Positions 43,093 through 54,307 of a stretch of DNA of 64,000 nt are shown piece after piece. The notes under the pieces were generated by a model, which worked only from the letters and a program-made list of their open reading frames with translations, did not search any database and was not told the origin of the DNA. How positions within the stretch are numbered: position 1 is the stretch's first letter; each line of letters starts with the position of its first letter. This stretch comes from Phytophthora colocasiae (taxonomy: Eukaryota > Oomycota > Peronosporomycetes > Peronosporales > Peronosporaceae): positions 558,001 to 622,000 of the forward strand of contig JAGKQI010000088.1 of assembly GCA_018806915.1 (NCBI GenBank), in the 5' to 3' direction. The position numbers and the translations under genes were made by a program.

Positions 43093-46090
43093 AGCGAAGG
43101 GAGATCGGGTTTTCAGAACGATCCGTTGGTGTCAGCAAATCTTTCTTGATATCAGCGGGGACGTACTGGAGCCACTCTTCGTCCACATTCACCGTGGCCC
43201 ACTGCATCCGAGCCGGTTTGACGGCATCCAGATCACCCAGTTGCGTCTCCAGACTCAGACACTTGGGACCGCCGAGATCTGTGACTCTGGGATCTTGCCA
43301 GATCCAGGGACAAGACTTGTCAGGGACAACCTAGATGCCGGGCTCTGAAAGTATCGACTTTGGGAAATTCTTGTGCCCCAAGACCTTTCGGATGAGGGCG
43401 TTATGCTGACGAATCATAGCCCCTCGACGCATGGCCCGGTACTTGTGAAGCTCCGCAGACTTGTCGTCAGCCTCAACGTCCATGGTCGCCCAATGTGTTC
43501 GCTCCCAGAATGCTTGAGCGTGCTTCTTCATGCTGCGCACGATGTCTTCCACGTCAGCCAACACCATGGGTCCCAGTTCGTCCCGCTTGTGGAAATAAAA
43601 CTGTGAGAATCGGTTGTCGAACATGATCTCCCAAGGGGCGCGCTTCTTGCGGATGACCGCACAGTACCGCTCAGAGTCCCAAGGCTTCATGAGGATAGCA
43701 CATGAGGGCTTGTGCACCTCATAGTCTGGAAAACCCAGTGTCTGACCTGTGGTAGTCTTGGTGGAGCTCACTCGTTGTACCCTGATACCATAGTACAACC
43801 AGGAGGACGCATCACAGTCTGGTGTTTCCACCACCTGGAGCTCCTTGACGGTCAGAAAGTTATAGGGCTTGGACACCAGACTCCGTGTTTTCCCAGAAGA
43901 ACCCTTGGGTTTCGATCCACTTCTACTGGTGGACTTCGGACGAGACTTGGGACTGTTGTGGGCTTTTATGGACGCGATACTTCTCTTGGATTTCTTGGTG
44001 GGGATGATGGGTCCATCATCAGAGTCGGAGTCGTCATCAGAATCCCGGGGACGCTTGGAACCAGGACGCGGGTGGTCATCGGACTTCTTGTTTCCAGATT
44101 TCTTGTCCCCAGACTTCTTGTCTTTAGACTTCTTGTCCCCAGACTTCTTGTCTTTAGACTTCTTGTCTTCAGACTTGTCACTCTCAGGATCGCTGTCGTC
44201 CGACGCACCGTCACCTGAACTTTCGACCGCACCAGAATCCTTGTAATCCGGGTCGTCTTTGGGGTTGTCAGTGGTGGACTCGGCATCACTCTCCGGGTAA
44301 TTAACGTGACCATCTAGATTACCCCAGGCCGCCGGCTCGGTGCCAGCAGAGATGTGACGGTCTACCACCTCGTCAGCCATCTGTTAATACACTTCAGGGA
44401 CGTACTTGGTCCAGGGAGTGGAATCCAGACGACGAATAAACACCAGACTCACCAGCATCTGAACAAGAACTGGACTGCTGAAAAGACTGTGAGCCTTCCT
44501 GTCCGACGCCACCGCTCCATGGCCTTATCATACTTAATCCCAGACAGCAGAGGATGGCGGAGGTCAGGACGGACTTCTTTCCAGACCACGTCACCAGGGA
44601 GCCTCTTGTGCACTTCAGACTTGGCCACCTTGGAACCTGCATTCGCCGAAAGCACCGAGTCTTTAACGGGCTTGTGTCCGGAAGGGCGACGCTGCAAATT
44701 CTTGAAGTCCCACTTGAACGGCCGCTTCGGAGATAACTTCAGAGTCTGGAGCTTCGGGGAGTACGAGAGATATCGTGGACTCTCGCTTTTGGACTCCGAA
44801 GTCTCAGTACTTGGACGGGTGAGATCCAGAACTCTGGTGGCCCTCGCAGCCTCCTCAGCAGCCTGACGAGCTCGTTCTTCGGAAATCCGCTTCTTGAAAT
44901 CAGGAACGGGTTTCTTCCGCGCGTCCAAAGCTGTCACGCTGATGACGGTCGTCCAGTTATCGGGGACGATAGTGTCCTCTTGATACGACACCAGAAGATC
45001 ATGAAGCCGATCCCAATTACCAGAGATTTCAGAGTTCTCTTGTAAGAACTCTGAGAATCCCCACGGATCCGTTGGCTTGACCTCAGGACGTGCCTTCAGG
45101 ATCGAGACTTGCGCTTGAAGATCAGCGACTTGAGACTTCAAAGCTGCCTTGTCCGACTTCAGAGCTTCTACTTGGTCCTGGTAGTGAGCCTTGAGATCCT
45201 GAATCTCCGAGGCCATGCGCTCTTCTACCGCACCGGCGTCCTGCTGGGCACACTTAAGTCCTTGTGTGTACCAAAGTACTTTAATGTACTCTGAAACTCC
45301 GGCAGTGCGTGCAAGTCGCCGAAATTCGTCATTATAAGTGTCCAACGATCGATTTCCTTAAAAACAATCGAAGAATTGAGCAAATAAATCTTCTTGTCGG
45401 GATTTAGTCATGAAGCGCTGTTTCATCCGGCGAACAATGCTACTCCACCGTTGATCACCATGGTACTCCTGCAGTAGCCATGACTTTACTTTCCCTTCGT
45501 GTGATTCATCATCAGTTCTCCGACACGCACGTCGACTTGATCTCTACGGAAGTACAAGCCATACGCTGCGTACCACTTCACCATGTTGAGAACGTAAACC
45601 TCAATGTCCTCGTTTGGTTCACCTCCATATATTTGGTGTTTGTGGCTTTTTGCCACACGCACTTCCAACTCATTGCTGTCGAATATGGGGATATTCGCCG
45701 GCATTGGTCCACACACGTCCCATTCTGCACTTGAATTCTCAGAAGTTCTGGCGGTGTCAGGTGCAGCTGATGGGATCTCTGCAGTGGGTTCTTTGCTCGC
45801 CAGTACTTGTACTTGTCCCCGAAGTGAAGAGACTTCTGACTGTAGCTTGTGATCACAGATTCCTGTGAGCTCTCCCTAACTGCATTTTCGTGTGCGTATT
45901 CTTGTAGCTGCTCAATTACTTTTGTAACAGCTCCTGGTTCGCTCTTATCTCGTTGTAGGTTTCATTTTGACGACGTTCGGTCCGGTTTCCGAACTTCGTC
46001 ACGGATTCGAGCATTAGAACCTGGTCTTGTTGTAGATCGTTGATTGTCTTCTCGAGAGCTCCCAAACTACTCAGGACAGAACTGACATGT
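43093..46090 (-). pseudogene. gag: Gag-like relic D (unrelated to A and B)
   Basis: From right to left: a coiled-coil start (about 46040-45900; GALEKTINDLQQDQVLMLES); a capsid-like domain (45716-45250; HQIYGGEPNEDIEVYVLNMV, then WLLQEYHGDQRW and SLDTYNDEFRRLARTAGV); a heptad-rich stretch (VEALKSDKAALKSQVADLQ); and a Ser/Lys/Asp region with KKSKDKKSGDKKS-type repeats (about 44200-44100). It ends in a conserved-looking C-terminal part (CAILMKPWDSERYCAVIRKK). A TAG at 43331 is followed by a further 78 codons in frame, with stop near 43093. There are at least three frameshifts. The W..Y...W, L..Y...F layout suggests retrotransposon Gag. No pol follows in the window. Confidence 0.6.
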
Positions 46091-46099
46091 TGCTAATTA

Positions 46100-46560
46100 C
46101 GATTTTTCGAGTGGATATTGGACGTTACGCTGTGATGTGATTGGATATACACTGGATTGTGGGAGAAAGGGAGATGTGGGACGAGGTTATGTCCCGTGCG
46201 ACAATATGATGGATCTGTGGAAGAAAACTGCTGTATATTATTAACCTTCACCCGTTCTGCAAAGGGGCCCAATAGATCAGAAGTGTTCTTCGGGAAAGTG
46301 CACAAACTCTGAGAGACAACAACACTCAGTCTGATCGCCGGACTTTCCTCGATGATGAGTGCCTAAAGGTTGGCAGAAAGGCTCTCAGAAGAACGTATCT
46401 CTGAGAGACCTCTTCCCGTTGCTGTCCTGTGTGACGATGATGGTTCAAGGATTACAATTATACCCACAAGATACCTAGTATCGCGCACCGGACGTAGCGC
46501 ACCCCGCGCATACCCCAACTGGACTTCGTGCGTTGTAGCATGCGTGCTCCGCACCTGAAA
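46100..46560 (+). repeat. Old LTR fragment related to the A family
   Basis: Aligns in order with about 1640-1990 of the A LTR: GATGTGGGACGAGG, AAAGGGGCCCAATAGATC, GCCGGACTTTCC, AGAACGTATCTCTGAGAGAC and GCGCACCGGACG. Many substitutions and indels, so it is much older than A or A2. It could be the remaining LTR of relic D's parent or an independent solo LTR. Confidence 0.72.
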
Positions 46561-46972
46561 ACACCCATGGATTTCTGGTATCACGCATACAAACTCTGAT
46601 ACTCCACAATGAAGTCTGATGAACATGAGTCCCATGAACATGACTCTGATGAACATGACTCTGGTAAACAAGTCTGATGTGCCCAGCTTATATACAAGCA
46701 ATACTAGCCGAGTGGCGCCCGCTTTTGCGGGCGGTTTGTATGTGTTTGGTCGAAACCCGTGGGGCTCACTGTTCCAGTTCGCCCCACTACTCACCGTCGG
46801 CGCCACACCTTCGGCGCACCTCATGCAGTTGCAGCTTTCCCAGGACGTGCCGGCGATGAAGCGACAGCGGTGGGGTAAGTTTATGTATTGACGCGGCATG
46901 GTGCTCATGGCATGAGGACCACTAGTTTTGCTCAGGGGGTCGTGTATCTGCTGCTGTGCGGCTCAATGTGTT
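46561..46972. other. No gene recognised
   Basis: Contains short ATGAACATGACTCTG-type repeats at about 46617-46670 and a hairpin CGCCCGCTTTTGCGGGCG at about 46715. Otherwise nothing I can assign. Confidence 0.4.
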
Positions 46973-47276
46973 TACACATTTGTGACCATTCCATCGCTTA
47001 TGATTTGTATCGATGAGACAGTCAGACGGCAGATCATGCTCGAGTTTCCTGCTGCAAAATCTGCATGTGGGCTACTTACCTTGGTACTGTACACATGTAC
47101 ATGTCCTAGTACCCAGCAGCTGGGTACATGCAGTGCTCGGTGGACAAATCCTTTAAAAACACAGATCAGAATAGTATTCTGAGAATACAGTTCTCCGCTT
47201 TCGAAGTGACCATGCCCTTCCACATGCCTTTGAACAAGCCAGAATACATGCAACAGTTCCTGGTCTTGTTTACAAT

Positions 47277-47954
47277 AGAGCGAATAAGAGAGACTTTGAA
47301 TTTTGAGTTTGAAGCCAAAAAGTACAATAAAAAGTGCGTGCGAACTTAGCGCCGCGGCGCCAGGCGCGTCTGGGACATTTTGAACTGAAAAATCCCAAAT
47401 TGCTGCAGTGCAAACTTTGCACTGCAGCAATTTGGGATTTTTCAGTTGCAAAGTACGGATTCGATTCATTCATTTTGACCTAAAATGCAGCCGGACAGGG
47501 CGGGAAAAGGCGCGTCACCGCGGCGCGTCACACGGGGTGAGTGCGGAATGAATGTTTGTGAGGCGTCCACGCTCAACAAGCTATCCTAGTCCTCACCGTC
47601 AAGTCCACGGAGCGCATCAACGACATACGTCCGATAAGGCAGCGTCTGCAGTACGGATGCTGTTGGTGAGCTACAGAACGAACGATATGTGTATCTATAG
47701 GACTGCTATCGAGCAGGAAGCCCCGCGCACGCCTTGTCTGGAGCAATTCCGTTGTAGTGCTCAAGCTAATGTAGGGTGTTTGTAGGACATCAAATTCAAA
47801 TTCAATTTGCTCTTATCGCGCTTCCATTTTGAACTGCAATTTGGGTGCGAACCTTGAGTCTACCGAGAAAAGTCACCGCCCCCGGAAAGGCGCGAGTAAA
47901 GTACGATTCAAAACTGCATTCAAATTCAAGACTCAACTCTCTCTTATTCGCTGT
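47277..47954. mobile_element. 678-bp MITE inside the left palindrome arm
   Basis: The right arm of the palindrome lacks it, giving an empty-site comparison. Termini AGAGCGAATAAGAGAG and its inverted copy (one mismatch in 16). Flanked by AAT on both sides (47274-47276, 47955-47957), so a 3-bp target duplication is likely. No transposase. Superfamily not assigned. Confidence 0.8.
47383..47447. repeat. Perfect 32-bp hairpin within the MITE
   Basis: Arms 47383-47414 and 47416-47447 are exact reverse complements with a single-base spacer at 47415. Confidence 0.92.
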
Positions 47955-49495
47955 AATGCAAGAGAAATATTGTACTGAGGTCGATCACTCCGAGTTACTT
48001 AATTTTAATACTTTATAGAAGCGCTCGCATTTTGTCAGTGCCAGCATTAGTCAACGTCAAACATAATTTGTCTACTTTACAAAAGACCGATGCACAAGTC
48101 GTGCAGACAGATATGTTGTCTGTTTGTCTTTGGAGTCGGTAGCTTACTGTACAATCGCGTGAGTACTGAGTAAATGAAGCAATCACAGAATAATCAAGCA
48201 CCCTTTTCCATCTTACGCTTTGCTTTTCAAGTTGTGTCGAGGTTTTTGTCCAAAACTTCAGTGTGTGTGTACCACTGTACTACGCATAGTTGGAAATTGA
48301 AGTTGATTAACTGGTTATTCCTGGTTGCTACTACTTGGCTTGACTATTGAATTCTGAAGGTTTTGATTGTGATTGTGAATTGTTTGAATGGGATATTGAA
48401 TTTTCGAATGCTAATCATTTCTTATCATCTGGAAAGTAAGTCCCACTCGAACGCCTGCCAAGTGCGTAGCTTTGTGGTGTGTTGACCAGTGGACCGCCAG
48501 GAGGCCCGCAAACAACTATGCGTAGTAAGGGACCTCGTGGTGGTCCACTGGTGTACGCACCACAAAGCTACGCACTTGGCAGGCGTTCGAGTGGGACTTA
48601 CTTTCCAGATGATAAGAAATGATTAGCATTCGAAAATTCAATATCCCATTCAAACAATTCACAATCACAATCAAAACCTTCAGAATTCAATAGTCAAGCC
48701 AAGTAGTAGCAACCAGGAATAACCAGTTAATCAACTTCAATTTCCAACTATGCGTAGTACAGTGGTACACACACACTGAAGTTTTGGACAAAAACCTCGA
48801 CACAACTTGAAAAGCAAAGCGTAAGATGGAAAAGGGTGCTTGATTATTCTGTGATTACTTCATTTACTCAGTACTCACGCGATTGTACAGTAAGCTACCG
48901 ACTCCAAAAACAAACAGACAACATATCTGTCTGCACGACTTGTGCATCGGTCTTTTGTAAAGTAGACAAATTATGTTTGACGTTGACTAATGCTGGCACT
49001 GACAAAATGCGAGCGCTTCTATAAAGTATTAAAATTAAGTAACTCGGAGTGATTGACTCAGTACAATATTTCTCTTGCATTGTAAACAAGACCAGGAACT
49101 GTTGCATGTATTCTGGCTTGTTCAAAGGCATGTGGAAGGGCGTGGTCACTTCGAAAGCGGAGAACTGTATTCTCAGAATACTATTCTGATCTGTGTTTTT
49201 AAAGGATTTGTCCACCGAGCACTGCATGTACCCAGCTGCTGGGTACTAGGACATGTACATGTGTACAGTACCAAGGTAAGTAGCCCACATGCAGATTTTG
49301 CAGCAGGAAACTCGAGCATGATCTGCCGTCTGACTTCCAGTCAGACGGCAGAGTGACAGTCGAAAACACTTTACTACAGGCTTTCATCACTGAAACATAG
49401 GTCTCCATCACTGAAGGGATAGGTCGGTCGAAAATACTGAATAGATAGGCTTGTGGCACTGAAGTATACCAACGGGCAATTTTTAACTGCATGAA

Positions 49496-49750
49496 GTGGA
49501 AGCCGTTGAAGAAGGAGAAGGCGGCTATTCGTGTTGTTCGAGGAGCTGTTACTTTTGTTTGGATCACTTTATTGTTGTAAGCACCACGCGCTACAGGAAC
49601 CCAAAGCCTGTGGTAGTCGGTAATATCATGGAGGACATGGTCAGCTCAAGTAGCCACGCCAGTTCGGACGATAGCTTGAGCAGCTCAGGAAAAAGCTCAA
49701 GCAACTCGGAGGTACTGCATCCCCCATGCATTGATGAAAACTGTGGTTAA
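49496..49750 (+). CDS. Small Cys/Ser-rich protein of the MULE, unknown function
   Basis: An 84-codon frame, also intact in the second copy (54003-53749, - strand). Cysteines cluster near the N-terminus (YSCCSRSCYFCLDHF) and at the end (HPPCIDENCG), with a Ser-rich middle (SSSSHASSDDSLSSSGKSSS). It stops 48 bp before the transposase ATG. It may be a separate accessory protein or an upstream exon of the transposase. I do not recognise the family. Conservation of the frame in both copies is the main support. Confidence 0.42.
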   Translation: MEAVEEGEGGYSCCSRSCYFCLDHFIVVSTTRYRNPKPVVVGNIMEDMVSSSSHASSDDSLSSSGKSSSNSEVLHPPCIDENCG

Positions 49751-49798
49751 CAATATATAATGTAGTCAAGCGGAAGTACTGTCTCGACGAATAAACCT

Positions 49799-52038
49799 TT
49801 GAGAAGCCGGCCTGCCTGGCGGCTCATTTGGGACTCAAGTGAATTTACTGGTAAAATATTAGAAGAATTTATGGAGACATTACCAAGTCGAGCTACAAGA
49901 AAAAACGACTGTTACCCATGTACGATGAACCACACGTCTCGTGGTGAAGACATCGAACCTCAAGAACGCCACCGGATGCGAACAATTCTGACGAAATGTA
50001 CCTCTGCCCGCTGTTCTCTTGTAGACACTGCTTGTGGGTGCCGCTACAAGATCAATACGTGTGACTTAACTGGTCTTGTGTTCGTATTCCAAGACGGACA
50101 ACATGCTATGTTGGATGAAAGCGAAAGCTCACCGCGGGTGCCAAAATTGACAGCAGCGATGAAAACATTTATACAGAATGAAATTAACATGCATTCTGGT
50201 GTAACCCCTCACGTCGTGTTTACCAGATTGTGTTCCGTACTGGACGGGTCACCGCCTCTGGAGACACAAGTTCAAGGGTATATGAAGCGTTGGCGTGCAA
50301 AACATCGAGATGACTCAATGCAACCGGTTATAGAGATCTGTGCACAATCAATGTTCGAGCTCAAACGAGATCCTGCCCAAGACAGAGATGGCTTACTAGT
50401 GTTTTGCGACTCTTTTTGGGAAAATGGTACTCTCGTTCCAAACCTTGGAGATGCGTCAGACGAGTTACCTTTCAGAATGGGCCTCACATGCTATTCATTG
50501 CTGGAAGCTTATGCTAATGTACAGCAAGACCCACGTTGCACCTCTCTACTTCATGTGGATAGTACGCACAACTTGGTTCGACAACGCTATAGCGTATTTA
50601 TCATTGGGTACTCGGACTGCTGCGGTCACTACTTCCCCCTGGTGTATTACTGTGCTTCCCAACGGAGGTCTGAGGATGTTGCTTGGTGCCTATCATATTT
50701 AAAACGGGTGATGCTCCAGCTATTCGGAATTCGTTTTTCTCCACAATATATGATGACGGATGCTGACAATGGTCAGTACAATGCATGCACCAGAGAGTTA
50801 CCTACCACCAATATTCTAATGTGCTGGTTTCAATTTGCCAGAATGTGTGGAAAAAGGTTCGGAAACTACCTAAGCAGCAGCGTGTCCGAATATTTAGTGA
50901 TCTGAACGACCTGCATTTCTGCAGAACTGAGAACGAGTTTGACCTGAAGAAAGTGGGTATCATCCAGGAATGGAAGGCTCAAGCGAGAACCTGCCCTCGA
51001 TTCCAAGCTGTCACTGGAAAGATACGCCGCCAGTGGTTCGACAATCCTCGCTTCTCGAAATGGCAGGCATTTCACACTCCTCCAGGTTACGCAACAACCA
51101 ATAATCCAGTGGAGCAGTATCACCGGACAGTTAAACTGGTGAATAGTACAGCTCGTGCTACACCAATTGAAATGATACAGCTCTTGGATCAATCGCGCCT
51201 CGGGTTTTTAGCGAAGAATGTGACGTTTTCGAGTACAACGCAGGCATCAAAGCGTCTAAAGGCACACTACAACAAACTGAAGAAACGAGGTGATCTGTGT
51301 GCTACTGCTCTACTTCCCGTTGGAGATCTACGGAGTCAACTCGTGCTAGTGAAGCAAGTAATTCCACATACAAGACCTTCCGCTGCTGAGGTGTCCACAG
51401 TGTTGGGCGTAACCCCGAACACAGTTGCAACTTCAAAAAGAACCAACGCGACGAAGAAAAACAAGAAACATGATTTTCACGCTGATGACGTCAACCAGCC
51501 AATTAAGTCTTCCCGCACGCTTCGTATGCAGTGGGACGGAATGCCGGAGGACGGGTGGGTAGTTGATGCGACGACCAGAGCATGCCAGTGTCGCTTTCAC
51601 AGCAAGTACAATTTATGCCCACATATTATCGAAGCTACCATGTTGGTAGGTCTTCCATGTCCAGGGTTTAAGCCTCCAGTTCGCAGGTTTCATTCACGCG
51701 ACAAGCGTCAAAGAAGTTCGGCTGTCCGACCTTCTTCAGCAACCACTTATCGTCATATACCAAATCTAAGTTTCGCTGCTGTACCTGCATCCATTCGCTG
51801 TCCAGCGGTTCCAGACGTTGAGGAAGTTCATGTACAACCTATGCGAGCATCAGCGTCGCATTCTACACGAACAGAACGTTCAAGCTCAGCACCAAGTCGT
51901 ACTCTGTATCGCGATGTACCTGTTCTAGACAATTCGCACGCGCCGTGTACAACTTCGCTCAATTTGACACTTCGCGAGTCATGTGAGCATACCAAACGCC
52001 GTAGATTTAACGACGTGTATGCCATTGACAATGCATAA
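49799..52038 (+). pseudogene. MULE transposase with SWIM zinc finger, one frameshift
   Basis: The first frame (49799-50905) holds the N-terminal domain and two catalytic acids: LLHVDSTHNLV and YMMTDADNGQY. A one-base shift near 50840-50850 (QFAR into NVWKKVRKL) moves to the second frame (open 50785-52038), with the third acid in TTNNPVEQYHRTVKL and a SWIM finger at about 51580-51630 (CQCRFHSKYNLCPHI). A Ser/Arg-rich tail follows. Combined length is typical of MULE transposases. A short intron instead of a frameshift is possible but no good splice sites were seen. The reaction would be cut-and-paste transposition using the terminal repeats. Otherwise complete, so the copy died recently or the shift is a sequence error. 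Confidence 0.85.
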
Positions 52039-52207
52039 TGCATAAACACGCCTGCATTCGTTGATTTTAGGCTTTCAGTGCTTAAGATCCCTCCTACAGT
52101 GTTTTGAGATTGTTCCTTCAGTGGAAACGGCCAACCTATCCCTCAGTGTTGAAGTCTGGATTTACAGTGTTTTAGGCCAGATCGTACAGTGTTGCAGACT
52201 GCCCCTC

Positions 52208-52794
52208 TAAGATGGATAGGGTCCTTGATTATTCTGTGATTACTTTGAGTACATGTACTCAGCACTCACAGTAAGAGACCGACTCTAAAAGTATGATAGT
52301 CCGAACATGGCATACACTGTTTATTGAATAATTGTACCTTCAGGGATGGGTTGAAACTAGTGTTCTTTTCTGTCAATTTGCTAATTCAGTTCGCAAGTCA
52401 TATTCGTACCAGACCAATTTCACTTCCCCAACGAATTTATCAAATTTACAGCAATTCAAGCCCTGTGCTGACGATTCGCATAACTCGTTAACCGCGCAGC
52501 GCTGCGCGCAAGCGACTTTGCGGTTAAGTGTTCCTGAAATCTCGTTGGGGACGCTACCAGGCAAATTTTGTGAAGGAAGGAAATTGAAGGGTTATTTCCT
52601 GGTTGCTAATGTTCAATACAAATATCAAATGCAAGTTGGTTTGTAGCCTCGATTGGCGTGTATGCAATATCTTATCGTTTGTAATATCAATTCGTCTTAA
52701 TCTTCACACATTAAGCGTTGGAATGGTCACAATGTGTTTACACATTTGTGACCATTCCATCGCTTATGATTTGTATCGATGAGACAGTCAGACG
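52208..52794. other. Segment between the MULE copies, probably inverted
   Basis: Starts TAAGATGGAT plus a tail of the RXLR-promoter module (TTGATTATTCTGTGATTAC). It ends with the outer part of the palindrome arm (TGTATCGATGAGACAGTCAG), including an imperfect hairpin at 52725-52761. A perfect 16-bp palindrome CGCGCAGCGCTGCGCG is at about 52494. No gene. Confidence 0.7.
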
Positions 52795-53700
52795 GAGGGG
52801 CAGTCTGCAACACTGTACGATCTGGCCTAAAACACTGTAAATCCAGACTTCAACACTGAGGGGGAAGTAGTGACCGCAGCAGTCCGAGTACCCAATGATA
52901 AATACGCTATAGCGTTGTCGAACCAAGTTGTGCGTACTATTCACATGAAGTAGAGAGGTGCAACGTGGGTCTTGCTGTACATTAGCATAAGCTTCCAGCA
53001 ATGAATAGCATGTGAGGCCCATTCTGAAAGGTAACTCGTCTGACGCATCTCCAAGGTTTGGAACGAGAGTACCATTTTCCCAAAAAGAGTCGCAAAACAC
53101 TAGTAAGCCATCTCTGTCTTGGGCAGGATCTCGTTTGAGCTCGAACATTGATTGTGCACAGATCTCTATAACCGGTTGCATTGAGTCATCTCGATGTTTT
53201 GCACGCCAACGCTTCATATACCCTTGAACTTGTGTCTCCAGAGGCGGTGACCCGTCCAGTACGGAACACAATCTGGTAAACACGACGTGAGGGGTTACAC
53301 CAGAATGCATGTTAATTTCATTCTGTATAAATGTTTTCATCGCTGCTGTCAATTTTGGCACCCGCGGTGAGCTTTCGCTTTCATCCAACATAGCATGTTG
53401 TCCGTCTTGGAATACGAACACAAGACCAGTTAAGTCACACGTATTGATCTTGTAGCGGCACCCACAAGCAGTGTCTACAAGAGAACAGCGGGCAGAGGTA
53501 CATTTCGTCAGAATTGTTCGCATCCGGTGGCGTTCTTGAGGTTCGATGTCTTCACCACGAGACGTGTGGTTCATCGTACATGGGTAACAGTCGTTTTTTC
53601 TTGTAGCTCGACTTGGTAATGTCTCCATAAATTCTTCTAATATTTTACCAGTAAATTCACTTGAGTCCCAAATGAGCCGCCAGGCAGGCCGGCTTCTCAA
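52738..53700 (-). pseudogene. Truncated MULE transposase with chimeric tail
   Basis: Identical or nearly so to the N-terminal 280 residues of the full copy, then a deletion junction after CGHYFPL and about 40 residues read out of terminal-repeat sequence and flank. The first catalytic Asp is Asn here (LLHVNSTHNLV versus LLHVDSTHNLV). The second and third acids and the SWIM finger are deleted. It cannot be an active transposase, but the frame is open and the DNA-binding N-terminus is kept, so a repressor-like product is conceivable. Confidence 0.82.
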
Positions 53701-54148
53701 AGGTTTATTCGTCGAGACAGTACTTCCGCTTGACTACATTATATATTGTTAGCCACAGTTTTCATCAATGCATGGGGGATGCAGTACCTCCGAGTTGCTT
53801 GAGCTTTTTCCTGAGCTGCTCAAGCTATCGTCCGAACTGGCGTGGCTACTTGAGCTGACCATGTCCTCCATGATATTACCGACTACCACAGGCTTTGGGT
53901 TCCTGTAGCGCGTGGTGCTTACAACAATAAAGTGATCCAAACAAAAGTAACAGCTCCTCGAACAACACGAATAGCCGCCTTCTCCTTCTTCAACGGCTTC
54001 CACTTCATGCAGTTAAAAATTGCCCGTTGGTATACTTCAGTGCCACAAGCCTATCTATTCAGTATTTTCGACCGACCTATCCCTTCAGTGATGGAGACCT
54101 ATGTTTCAGTGATGAAAGCCTGTAGTAAAGTGTTTTCGACTGTCACTC
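52795..54148 (-). mobile_element. Internally deleted MULE copy, inverted
   Basis: Left terminus GAGGGGCAGTC and right terminus GACTGTCACTC match the ends of the full copy in opposite orientation. The 3' terminal region joins directly to the middle of the transposase at about 52861, deleting the sequence corresponding to about 50641-52140 of the full copy. A short CCCT identity lies at the junction. It sits 160 bp upstream of the RXLR1 initiator. Confidence 0.88.
53749..54003 (-). CDS. Second copy of the small MULE protein
   Basis: The 84-codon frame is identical in translation to 49496-49750. One silent change near the stop (GGC versus GGT) is visible. Function unknown. Confidence 0.42.
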   Translation of the reverse strand: MEAVEEGEGGYSCCSRSCYFCLDHFIVVSTTRYRNPKPVVVGNIMEDMVSSSSHASSDDSLSSSGKSSSNSEVLHPPCIDENCG

Positions 54149-54307
54149 ATCCATCTTACGCTTTGCTTTTCAAGTTTGTGACCAAGACATGTAGAATGTA
54201 CTTTTACAGTGTAATAGCAAACAACAAACTTTCAACACGTACTTCAAATACTGCAGTCCACGACACGACTGTGCTTCCTAAGAAGCATCTCACTTGCAAC
54301 TTTACCG

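Larger units (their letters stand above)
46973..49336. repeat. Long palindrome, arms about 0.8 kb
   Basis: The left arm (46973 to about 48515, interrupted by a 678-bp MITE) and the right arm (about 48540-49336) are near-perfect reverse complements around a loop of about 30 bp centred near 48525. Clear anchor pairs include CTGCCAAGTGCGTAGC with its complement at 48560-48580, and AGAAGCGCTCGC at 48016 with its complement at 49011. The arms contain a CTTGAAAAGCAAAGCGTAAG module also found near the RXLR genes. No protein is supported. The outermost part of the right arm is now at 52730-52794, beyond the MULE. Confidence 0.85.
49351..52207 (+). mobile_element. MULE transposon (full-length copy)
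   Basis: Terminal repeats start GAGTGACAGTCGAAAACACT (left) and, on the opposite strand, GAGGGGCAGTCTGCAACACT (right). Sub-terminal regions repeat the word ACACTG/CACTGAA many times. It carries a small frame and a transposase frame with DDE and SWIM motifs. Target duplications do not match each other but match those of the second MULE: the right flank TAAGATGGAT equals the 5'-side flank of the copy at 52795-54148. Confidence 0.88.
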
